Origin: Multifurca ochricompacta
Lineage: Eukaryota > Basidiomycota > Agaricomycetes > Russulales > Russulaceae
Length of the DNA: 64,000 nt
NCBI GenBank assembly: GCA_022496185.1
Contig: WTXG01000010.1
Span: 186,001 to 250,000, forward strand
Direction: 5' to 3'
A program made the translations under genes and the position numbers. Each line of letters opens with the position of its first letter. Position 1 is the first letter of the stretch. A model generated the notes under the pieces. That model was not told the DNA's origin and did no database searches. It worked only from the letters and a program-made list of their open reading frames with translations. Shown here one piece after another: positions 21,249 to 31,763 of the stretch.

Positions 21249-21643
21249 GCGTTTGCGTTGATACAGTGATGATCGGATCCGGGCCGCCATCTCCGGTATC
21301 GATTGGTTGCGTGCTACGGCTGCACTTCCAACAGTACCAACCATGAACCCCAGTCACCGGATGAAATAGTTCTACCTGCCTTCAAACTCGATTCCCTAGC
21401 TCGAAAATGAGAACTGAGGCAACATCCATCATGTTATTTGGCCGCCACTGGTTTCACCTTCACCCACACCCACGTACAGCCCCATTTTCCGCACAATTCC
21501 CAACCCTACACGGCTACATGAATGCCCACGCGGCATCTGCATTATCCGATAGACGTATAAATATCACTAATAAAAACACTTTTTCAACTCACATGTGATC
21601 CCCAGCATGGCCTGCACTGAAAATCCCCAATAGGTTAACGAAC
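21249..21643. other. Non-coding, dispersed repeat fragment
   Basis: Bases 21262-21345 (GGATCCGGGCCGCCATCTCC.., then GCGTGCTACGG) match 27830-27895 and, weakly, 4369-4425. A TATA-like TATAAATATC occurs at about 21556. No gene is seen. Confidence 0.4.
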
Positions 21644-24600
21644 TCAGTCACAAATTGAACAAACCCACAGTTCACCACAAGGTTTTGGTCTGAGTACACT
21701 CCGTTTGCAGTACATACACCCATGGATGCATCTATGGTTCGTCAAGCAATCGTGGCTGCCTTCATGCGAACGGCTTAGTATGCAATACAGGCTACATGAC
21801 CCGCACTGCGACCGACAAAGTTGGACGCTGCCTCGGAGATTTATGACAGAGCTGTCAACCGTTCGGCGTAGCAATTCGATACTTGCGCAACCAGATTTGA
21901 ATCGTTGCATGTTTGACTGCACCCACTTATCGACATGGACTATACGCAGATCAGCGAGATGAGTCAAATACTGGGCGAGGTCGGAAGACCATTCGGAGTC
22001 GTCGACGTGTTGCCTAGTATTTATACGATCCCAGGATTCACGGAGAGTTGTGAGGCGACGTTCACGCTCTAACAGTGAGACAACTGGTCCTGGAAGGAAG
22101 AACTGTGCACTTGTATCCTCTGCTTGAATGACTTGGCCCGTATCGAAATCCTAAGGGCTTCAGTTTGATGCAGGCTTACGATGGCTGGATGTTCACCTTT
22201 AAGAGCTCCAGCTCCGGGATGGTCTCTGCGAAACCGGTCTCCAAAGCGTTAGGCAAGATTTCAAGGAGGGCGTTCGCGCGATGTGAGGCCATGGTTTCTG
22301 AAGCAGAAATATAGGAGAGAGGACAACTGTTAAAGGAACGCGAACCAACCTGAAATGGGTCCCCAGTCGTGTGCCTATCGGGTGCATCACACTGTTAATC
22401 AGCAATTGACCTCATCCGATATGAGTTAAACAGACCGTCAGCTTAGCCATCAATATCCTCAACGTGTACAAGAATTCGCCAGCAGTATGATGTACCGTTG
22501 GCTGCTGGCCAAGCATCCTTTTAATCGTACCAAAGAGTCTGTAGAATTCCCTCGACTCTATTACTGGCCACGGGATAATTTTCAAATTTCCGGCATGGAG
22601 GCGAGTAACAAAATTTGAATATTGCTCTTCCTTGACTATTTTCTGGAATTTGTGTGAGAATCTAGACGTCATGAGTGGATGGGAGGAGCACGTGCAGTAT
22701 AGGAGACTCACTCCTTTGTCACCTCAGCTTTATCGGAGGCAATGACATCCTATCGTATCAAGCGAGGAAAAGAATAAGCTGGTGACACGTGGAAGATGTG
22801 GCTTGCCAACCTTAATAATGACTACAAGCGTGGACTGGAAGAGTGATGGATTGGATGCAGGATCCAAAAAAAATGAACTTGACTTAAAGAACTGAAAGAC
22901 ACCGTGACTGTTTGAATCTTCGCCCAGGTAAAAGTTGTTGCGGAATAGGACCTAAAAGGGGCGTGATTTATACTGAAGGACGGAGGCTCAGGACTTGGGA
23001 CATTGACCCACGAGATTAGAAATAGCAGTATTGAAGAGAACAAGAAGTATGTTCTCCTGAGCTGAACGTCGACGGCTGCTTACACCTGTAAATCAGGTTC
23101 TTCTCGGCATTCGGGGATATGTAACACCGGACAGTAGATATTTTACCTTCGAAATCCAGTGCCACTATGAGCGCGTCATCACTAGGGCAAGCAGACATCC
23201 AGACACCATCTGGACAGGTCAACTTTCTAATCTCGAATAGGAACAGGAACAGGCACGGGAACCAACCTGAGGCACCCATCGTACTCGGCCCAAAACAACT
23301 GTCCACAAGGTGATTCAGGGCAAAGCTTTTCCCGACAGATTGCTCTCCTAAAGATGATACAACCTTTACAGGCTATAGTTAGGCAGCATAGTTAGGAACA
23401 CTTCAGAGAGGATAAAAGTAAGACGAGCTTCACTTTCGATGCCCAATAACACCGGAAAATCAACTCGTACCATCCAAACGACACAGTGTCCACGATTATG
23501 TCGACTCCAGCGTCCAGCAAAGATGCCTGCAGTTGTGCTGAAAGAACGCCGTCCTTAAGCGGGACGAATCTGTTCTCATGAGCAATTGCGATTTGGATGG
23601 GGACAATGCATAGCAAATTCGCCAACCATTCCCCAGCTCGGAAACGGGAGACCGACCAGTCTGAATTGGTGGACAGGAACTGGTGCGCAAAAGAGGGGAA
23701 GGTCCTTGCGGACACAGAGATACCACTGAGTTCATCGCCAGTTGGCTTGCGTGAAGTCTTTTCGAAGGTACTAACAATACGGGAAAAATACGAAGAAAAG
23801 GGACGCCGATCGTCGTTAGTTACGAAAATCAGTGCCTTCTGCCGTTCGCCACGAGTTGTTGTTGCACGACGTTTCACTGCTGGCAGCACGGGAAACCGTG
23901 TCCAGACATCAACGTGGCAGTCAATCAGACAGTTGTGAACAGCCTGGCTGGATGACGCTTGGGACCTCTGTTCTTGAATACTGAACTCCGTGGCTTCACG
24001 TTTGATATCGAGGATAAGAGATCGACAACACCGCGAATTCAGGTCAAATCCAATCAGGTGGATCGTGTTCGGGTTCACAATAGACGTCAGAAGCGCCGCC
24101 CCGAGGTCAACAGGGAAATCGTCGGGTGTGATAAGAATCCCATCAGTAGATCCAAAAGTAGACCAATGATATGCCCTCATGCTAGACACTTCATCTTCTT
24201 GAACAACTAGCACGCACAACCCATCTGGAGAAGAGTAGATCGCATGTGGTATCTGCGGGAGCTGTAGTGAAGCAGGTCTACAAACACCGGTCAGAAAGAA
24301 GATGAAAACGAAAACAAGGAAAATCGGATATACTTGGGCTGCAGCATGGTCAACGAAAATATTCTCGCTTGAGCATCCGAGTCAACGAATAGTATCTCTT
24401 CGCTACCATGAATGAAGCATGCGTGAATGATAGATACACCAGGGGTATAGAACGGAGCAAGGTTAATTGCAGATCCCATTCCGCGCAAGGACTTGAACTC
24501 TTCATCGAAGACGAAGATATGTAGTTGCATCTACTAAATCTTATAACCCATATAACTACACCGAGGCAGTGTAGGACGTACCCTAGCAGATGCGTAGAAT

Positions 24601-27600
24601 GCCAACATACGCTTCGATTCATCGAATGCAATAATGCCGGTCTCGCCAATCTTGTCCTTGTGGAATAATCGTGCGAATGATTGAGACTGTATGACATTAT
24701 CGATGCGTGCTAGACTCTCGATATAGATCATGACGTTTCCCTGAGAATTGACAAGACCAAGAAGAATTCGATCCTCTTCAAGAAGATGAGCATATCTGAA
24801 TGACCATCGTGAGATTTGACAATCTCCATGTTACTGAAAGCCGTACGTACTTCACCAGGGTCCCAGGCGGGACGTGGAACGATCCAGAAATTCGCTCATT
24901 TACGACAGGGGTTGGGACCAATTTGGGATCTTGTTGCAAATTGTGCCTTTGGTCCGGGTGCAATTGCAAAAAATGAACATGGAATTTAATCTCTTCCTCT
25001 GGCAGAAGTTCATGACGACCGCTGATGGAGTATAAACTCGAATCTAGTTGGGCGGATGAGTCGAATTCGCAGTGGGATTGAGACATCTAACAAACTTGGG
25101 GAATGATGGTGGTCCCTCCTCATTTCGAAGTTGTCAATATAAATTGTCGCTCGCCTGATCTGGGTTAGGTTGTTGGAATTTCCAGATACCAAAATGAACG
25201 CACGATGTGGAGCGCTCTCTGGACAGATCCTCGATTTGACGAACGAAATTTGATCTGAGGGTCTCTAGTTCCTTGTCTATTGCGCTTTGGAAAGTTCGTT
25301 GCACCTGCTTGTTGCATTCTCCTTTCAGTGTTGAATAAATCTGCTCACTGATCTTGGATACAAGGGATTCGATCAGCCTAGCGATACAGGTGTAGGCAGT
25401 TTTCTCAATGTCGACGGCGGCATCATATAGATAGTCATCGGCACCAGTAGCGCTACGACGCACGAGGAACTTAGAGTCGGAGACCCTCGACGCATGGTTG
25501 CTGGCCTTTTCCCACAGTTCCCCCGAGGAACGCTTTGCAGCTTTGCCTATGCCTATCCAAGTCTTCAACGACTGGAATACACCACCAACTTCATCTTCCT
25601 TCCCGAAATTTTCCAAACTTGAAAAGGTGCTCTGCATGTCCCTGCTTCCAAGTACTGCGTTTACCAGAGCCTCAATCTCGTTCGCTTCTAAATTTTGGGT
25701 ATCCTCAGAGATAAGAAGACCACAGAGGAAATAGAAGCGGGTCTTTTTAAACTGAAATTCTGGATCATCAATGCTGCTGTCGAGGTGGGCGGCACGGATT
25801 CCATCTTGGATCATTTGTGCCGCTCTTGCATTTATACGAAGGAGGTCGTGTAGTGGGTCCAACTACCCAGTTAGAAAGGAAACGAGATGATGATATAATC
25901 TTACTCTTCGCCCTGCCGGCTTGGACTCCTTGACTAGTGGAATTAATGGTTTCAGGGAAAAGGACTTCACGTCGAAGTGATCTATGATTGATGTTCATGA
26001 ATCCCAGAATAATGTATCTGAGGAACCAACGCTTACGGGAAAGAAGTTAATACTTCGTTAGTCACAGCGTCCTTTAGCTTCACCCGTATGTCTTCGAAAT
26101 CTTGATCGAGTTTTGTATGCATTTCCACTCGCTTCTCTACAAAGTATTCAGGAAGCTTTGGGTCGTATTTTCCTTCCCCAATTGCATATTCTTTCGAAAA
26201 TCGAGACTGAGGCCCAAGTCCATCAAAGTTTTCAGGAAGTAATCGTCGATCGTATTGGAAAGACACAGCACATCATCTCCATTGGCTCCACTGAAATGTA
26301 ATATCATTAATGTGATATTTAAGATAGAAATGGAACGCTTACCAACGAAGGCGAATCTGATCAGCTGTCTGGTGATCGAGAGAAAATGGCTCGACCACCG
26401 TCTTCGCTGGCTTGAACTCGGCTGTCATGAACCCTTGCACCTTTTCCCCATGAAGCAAACTCGGCAATAACACCTTGGGATCAACGTGCACCCCTGGTGG
26501 TGGGTGCTGTTCGACAAGAAGGGAAGAGTTCATCTAGTGACGAACAGGAATTCGGATTAGTGACGAGATAGAAAGCGGATTAGGGAAGATTGCACCGTAA
26601 ATCCTGCCCGTGCAGTAATTTTTTCTTCATTCCTTATTTTTGATACCTGAAAGTGAGAAAGCCTGTCCGAGTCGTCGTGCTCTGAGTCGCTCGATAGGTT
26701 GACACCATCATCATAGTCGTCGTATTCTTCGTCACCGTCGTCACGCCATACAATTCCTTGTAAATGTTCCACAGAAAGTAAGCAAATGAGTTGGTCGCAC
26801 AGCTTAGTTAGGTATCTGCGCATATCACGTCTATTTAGAAAGGGAAGAGATGGGTAAGAGACCCTTACCGCATGAACATAACTCTGTTGCGCTGTACGGA
26901 AGGGGGCGCCTCATCATTCCATGTTGTATCTTCAGGCCAGTATAAGACATATATTTGTTCATCTGAAGTAGACGCAAACGAGCGTATAGCATATAATCCC
27001 GATCTTAGAATGACCTCGGCATCCCTGGTCGTGTAGTGAACCAATTTCCGCGCCACGTCCGTGTCACATTAGCTGGCTCAGATAAGAAAGAAACGTACAT
27101 TTTGTCATCCGCGACATTGATTTCACGGAGAAACCTGACGATCTCTTCTTTCGAACCATATAATCCGATCGGCTTGAGCCAAATGCTATCCAGTGCTTTG
27201 AAGTCTACATTTGTGATGGAAGAACTAGAGTCCGTGGAGAGCGCGTCGATGAACTCCTGAAGGGATTGCTGAGCGATAATAATCTTATCAACTAGAAACG
27301 CTGTAAGCGCGGTGGAAACTGGTACAGGGAAATATATGACCAGGGCCCCTGCTTGATTGTTCTGTAATCAAATCGAGAAGTAAATATACTCCTTTCATGG
27401 GCTGGTTCAGTGTCCACACACTTAGTTGGGCTTATCGATGTTAGAAGTTTGAGGCGGGACGGACTCAGCTGAGACTGAAGTGAAAAGCAAATCCTGTATG
27501 AAGCTACTAAACGATATGGTTTCCGTGGAATCCAGTAGGCTCGGGGTATAGGAAGGTAAGTTGGAGGTGGCTGAACTACTAATGGGGGCCAGTGCCAGTG

Positions 27601-27613
27601 CCCAACTTGACAA
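21644..27613 (-). pseudogene. Very large GTPase with propeller-like half and Cys-rich tail, broken
   Basis: A multi-exon gene of an unnamed fungal family that I recognise by its order of parts, reminiscent of VLIG-type large GTPases. The N-terminal part runs 26.0-27.6 kb (LVDKIIIAQQSLQEF, WLKPIGLYGSKEEIVRF). A helical part is at 25134-25862. Repeated beta-rich segments at 23.4-24.8 kb look like a propeller. The P-loop GEQSVGKS at 23325-23348 follows a clean splice, and DFEG, the G3-like motif, lies at about 23150. A helical part (FSHKFQKIVKEEQ, IIPWPVIESREFYRLF) is at 22.4-22.7 kb. A Cys-rich tail (CRSQCGSCSLYC, EGSHDC) is cut short at 21644. Breaks: stops next to introns 1 and 2 (about 27422 and 27073), a 1-base loss near 23085, and loss of most of the Cys-rich end. 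The function of the family is unknown; GTP binding follows from the motif. Confidence 0.75.
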
Positions 27614-28037
27614 GGGGGTGGGTGCACGTCACCCATGTCCCGTGTCCCGTGTACGTAAGTCTTCGACCACGTTTATTCCGCATGTATTAACTCGGGCCCA
27701 CGCTCTACTAGTCCTGGGAGCTAAAATTGAGCAACTGTGGCAAGGAGTGTAGCGAATTAATGACAATACTGACCATAATAAAACCGAAACCGCGAATCAA
27801 CAAGTGCTTGAGGCCATCCTCCATTTCCATTCTAATTTCCGGGCCGCCTGTCCCGGTATCGCAATGGCTGCGTGCTTGGCTGTCAACGAACATCTAATCC
27901 TTTCTCCCGCCCACGTATCACCCGCTCCCACTCAATTTATAACACCCTTTCTTCTACAGTTTCCTCAACCCAATCAACTTGACGTGCACATCGACCCTAT
28001 TGGACATCTTAAGGACGACATTACTGTCACGTTCGAG
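27614..28037. other. Upstream of the large GTPase; dispersed repeat
   Basis: Bases 27830-27895 carry the dispersed CCGGGCCGCC motif, followed by CCGGTATCGCAATGGCTGCG. A TATA-like TTTATAAC lies at about 27937. No coding exon is visible. Confidence 0.4.
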
Positions 28038-28739
28038 TTAAGGCTGTAACGGTCGATAACGTTCTGCCACAAAGAAGTCCATCTGGTGTCTTTGTGTGTG
28101 TATGTGTAGTAACTTCGCAAGGTGGACTATTGAAAGGGTTTGGTGGGTAAACAATTTTGTTGTATATATAAACTTTTGGTGTACAAACGTTTCGGTTGCT
28201 CCGCTATCGACGAGGGTGGGCACAGTCCGATTTAGAGAAAACTGAACTTGTATTGTCAATGACTTAGGTACAATTGTTTCTGCTAGGTCCTTGAGGAAGG
28301 GACGCTTTTCTAGACCTTGCCAATACCTGTTTCTTCCATCATCTCGCGCACTAGATTCTTGTCTTCTGTTGATAACCCTCGGGGTTTGGCGACACATAAT
28401 GAGAAAATGTTTATGTCCTCGCAATTCAGTTGTGACAAAACTCAGCTGAGGCTTCAGTACCTAATCAAACTGTGTTATCTCTTTTCTCTAGGTTGTCCTG
28501 CAGGCAACCCTAGACGTCCGAACTGCTAAACATCTCCCTCGGAGCCTCCTAATCCCGATCCCTGATCTCCCACGTCCTGCTGACCGTAACACTGCTGCAC
28601 GCGGAATATAAATTGGAATTTTTTTTAAGAAAAAAGAAAAAAGAAAAAGAAACATTAATGGACGCATAGGAAGTGTAGTAAAAATACGGTATGTGTTATC
28701 ACATATCAAATAGTACAACCCCCTATACTAGAAATACCT
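28038..28739 (-). pseudogene. Gypsy protease fragment and AT-rich remains
   Basis: The frame at 28038-28424 contains PTLVDSGATETFVHQKF, the retropepsin active site of a Ty3/gypsy Pol. It is preceded by an arginine-rich stretch of the kind found at Gag-Pol borders. Nothing of reverse transcriptase follows. Bases 28430-28739 hold an A/T-rich low-complexity stretch (28618-28650) and no recognisable gene. Confidence 0.65.
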
Positions 28740-30462
28740 TTACATGAACGCTGCACCAGAACTTCCTCGCTTTGCAACGTAGTCACGTATCATGCTCATC
28801 ATGTTGCCCAAACTATTGTCTTCTGGAAGCCACTCGCCATTATTGACACAGGACCTTCATAAGTCGATCATATTTCAAGTCCGGCAATAACTTGGGCATG
28901 ATCAAGACGTACTGTCCACTGTCCGCCTTGCAAGTTGTCTTGACAAGCTCATTGTGCACTGCGCGCTCGGCGCGTTGGTCCATGCCCTGCACCCGCTCTT
29001 AGTGTTGCGACTTGGTTATTGACCCTAGATCACACACCTGATTAATCTCCTCAACCAACGAGAATGGGGCGCGGGCACACTCTGTCATACTCATGAGGTA
29101 AAGGATCGTGGTCAGGGAACGCTCCTGCAGAAAACCCGCCCCACAACATGGCGTCGGTAACGTACAGGCCACAGAGAGACTAAGATGAACAACGCACGCC
29201 ACCAGACTGCCTGTGGGCCGTCAATTGTTGTAACTGCTCAGTATCGCGAAACTTGACTAGGATCGTGATAGCCCATTTTTCTTAGTCGTCATGTGGCGTG
29301 AGCTGCAACTCGCCTGCACATCCGATCCCTAGGGTCCTCCCAACTTAGAATCGTTTTATAAGAGACGAAGTAGACGCACGATCGAATGCCTCAGAAAACT
29401 TCTTCCTAATGGACGTGACGAGGTCTTGTAAGGCAGGTTGCCAGTTGTCCTGATAGATGAAATGATCGCCGTCAGCACCTCAAACCAACTCCGCGTAGGC
29501 GCGCACTTACTCTGGCAACCTTGATTGATTTCTCAAGTTTGGCAGCATGGCGCTCTCGCTCTTCTAGCTTTCTGCTTAAATATTTGATCTGTGTCCACCA
29601 GAGAGAATAACATCAACCCCTGAGGTGGGGAATACCGGCACAACAGTACGTACCTCCTCTTTACGACGTTCATACTGCTCAATAACACCCGGATCTGTGG
29701 CGAGAAGTAGTTCGAGCTTCTCCCGCAGCGTCTCCAACTCATCTTTTAACTGATCTGCGCTTCGCTCGTGAGCCGTGCCCGACTATCATATTATAAACAC
29801 CTTTAGTGCGCGGGCTTGGTGGAGAAAGGCAAATGACAACGCACCTCCTCCATCGCCTGAAAAGTGCGTCGCAATTTGTCATCGACCTCGTCGAGCTTCG
29901 CCTTGCTGATATCTAGCAGTTCCTTGGAGCGTTCCTTTGCCCGAACATAAACCGTATTTGCTATGCAGGTCAAACCAACCACACAAGAGTGAACAAAAAA
30001 TAAAAGATCACATGCGGAGGTGGTAACACGCACCAGTGTGGAACTCTGCGAGCGCTGCCTGATACTCGGCATCACGTTCTTCGAGAAGCGCCTCGAGCTC
30101 ACGCTTGCGGCTACACTCCTGCGAATACTCGAGCCCAAATTTTGTCGCCTCTACCTGATCTTTGATTGCAACGCGTACAAGACCCTATATGTTTTCTCGC
30201 CATTAGCGGAAAGACAGAAGGCTGCATCCCGAATACAGACAGCGTACTGTTGCGTAATGTCTGCACCCTGGCGGGTCAAAGTGAGCAGATTCTCCTTAAG
30301 CCCCACGCGTTCCGAATCTGTTGACTTTACTCGTCGAAGTTCCTCAAGCCGGCTTTTTTGAATGCCTGTATGCACCCGCGTCTGCTCGTCAGAAAGGTGT
30401 GACGCATCGCCGTATATGGGTTGTTTCAGGCTCACGGAGCTTATTCTCAAGCGTGTCCATAC
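28740..30462 (-). pseudogene. SMC5: SMC5 C-terminal half, truncated and mutated
   Basis: Smc5 is the ATPase core of the nuclear Smc5/6 complex. Seen here in order on the - strand: coiled-coil exons (GLEYSQECSRKRELEALLEE, SKAKLDEVDDKLRRTFQAMEE), TDPGVIEQYERRKEE, LEERERHAAKLEKSIKVAR, and DNWQPALQDLVTSI joined across an intron. Then come KWAITILVKFRDTEQLQQL and the ABC signature QSGG joined to ERSLTTILYLM across an intron. After these come EEINQ joined to GMDQRAERAVHNE (Walker B and D-loop) and MPKLLPDL. The tail ends at the stop at 28740. Breaks: an in-frame TAA at 29282-29284, a 2-base loss near 28848, and the entire N-terminal half absent because an LTR begins at 30463. A working SMC5 must lie elsewhere. 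Confidence 0.88.
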
Positions 30463-31188
30463 TGTAACGGGTGCTTCTATCCCGCGCTTGCTATGTAGAT
30501 TAGATAAGATGTAGAGATCGTGGTAAAACTTAGAGGTGAAAATATCCTAGTCGGAAAGCTGCCCAGAACGCGGAGATTAATGCACGCGTAAGGCTTGAAG
30601 CAGTCAGAGGACTCTGCCTTGCTTATGCAGCAAGAATAGACCTATATTGAACTTTGCTAAGAGCCTACAGCCCCAAGAGGACAAGATTAGTTGGGCCTAA
30701 GTAAATACAAAGATAAAGTGATAAAGCGCACCTACAGCCCCAAGAGGACAAGATGGGGTCTGCAGCGTGCTACAGGGTGTCTTTAAATATATCCTAGTAC
30801 TACTCTATGAAATACCAAAGCCGATTGAGCATGCGATGTAAATCTAATTAGTTATCAGTGGCCCGCTCTCCTGAGTGCCCTGACACATCTTATTTACTAA
30901 CGCGCGATCCTTTCCGCCGGTCTGGCATTATCTAAAATACATACTAGACTACTTTGGATCACTCTATAATCAAATCATCAAATTGTATTACTCAAACAAA
31001 GGCCGCGTGTATCTATAATGTCCATTGCTGCATAGGGCAGCGACTACTTTGCATCGCGTGGACTGGGTCAGATCGGTCCGAAATCCTTCTTATCTTATCT
31101 AAGTCTAAGAAGGTCGACTTGTATAACACACGCGCCCTCAGGATGGCTTTCAAGCGGTCCGGGATGCCAAAAATGCGCATCCAGGACA
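30463..31188 (-). repeat. 3' LTR of gypsy element 2
   Basis: Read on the - strand it starts TGTCCTGGATGCGC and ends CACCCGTTACA. A TATA-like TTTAAATATA occurs in the middle (about 30783). It abuts a polypurine tract at its inner edge, which fixes the orientation of the element. Confidence 0.95.
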
Positions 31189-31203
31189 GTACCCCCCTTC
31201 TCA
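31189..31203 (-). other. Polypurine tract of gypsy element 2
   Basis: On the - strand GAGAAGGGGGGTAC lies directly before the TG start of the 3' LTR. This is the expected primer for plus-strand synthesis. It overlaps the stop codon of Pol (31201-31203). Confidence 0.8.
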
Positions 31204-31763
31204 GGGCGTTGCGTCCTCGCAAGCCTCAGTGAAATAAAGTGGCGATTGCCATGGAGCGGATGTGAAGGCGAGCATGGCTATCTTCCGTGGCGCACCGGGG
31301 TGTCGAGCGTAAAAGTCTCTGACAGCCTCCTGAGCGAGCTTGAAGTTTCTGGCCAGCTCCCATGAGTCCTCCCCTTCGCCGTATCCTTTCCACCGCACAA
31401 GGAATTTGAGTGTTCGACCAAACAGTTTCACATCGCGAATATGGTCAACCTCATACTTTTCCTCGCCCTCGACCAGTACAGGGTCAGGCGGTGGCGGCAT
31501 AAGTCCATTAACGTCATTGCCTTTGTAGGGACTAAGGCAATCCACATGGAATACATTGTGGATTCTCAGCGCTGCCGGGAGTTCCAATCAATAATCAAGA
31601 TCGCCAATCTTCTCGATAATCTTAAAGGGACCCATCTGTTTTGGCCCTAATTTCTGAGAAGGTTGGTGTATCTTAATGTTCTTGGCTTGGAGCCATACCA
31701 TATCGCCTGTGCTGAAGCGATAAGATTGGCGGTAACCCGGCCCGGCGATCATGCGTTCTTCAT
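31201..31763 (-). pseudogene. Pol C-terminus with chromodomain, cut off from the rest of Pol
   Basis: The upstream part reads SYRFSTGDMVWLQAKNIKIH and KLGPKQMGPFKIIEKIGDLDY, the usual integrase tail. It is followed by a TGA at 31588-31590 and then ELPAALRIHNVFHVDCLSPY. A chromodomain follows with YEVDHIRDVKLFGRTLKFLV, RWKGYGEGEDSWE and LAQEAVRDFYARHPG. In chromoviruses this domain binds modified histone H3 and steers integration into heterochromatin. The TGA sits where related proteins have Arg. The nested element separates this part from the catalytic Pol. Confidence 0.88.

Noticed and set aside
21262..21345. tRNA-derived SINE with a B box
   Set aside because: GGTATCGATTG only loosely resembles GGTTCGANTCC, there is no A box at proper distance and no poly(A) or TSD.
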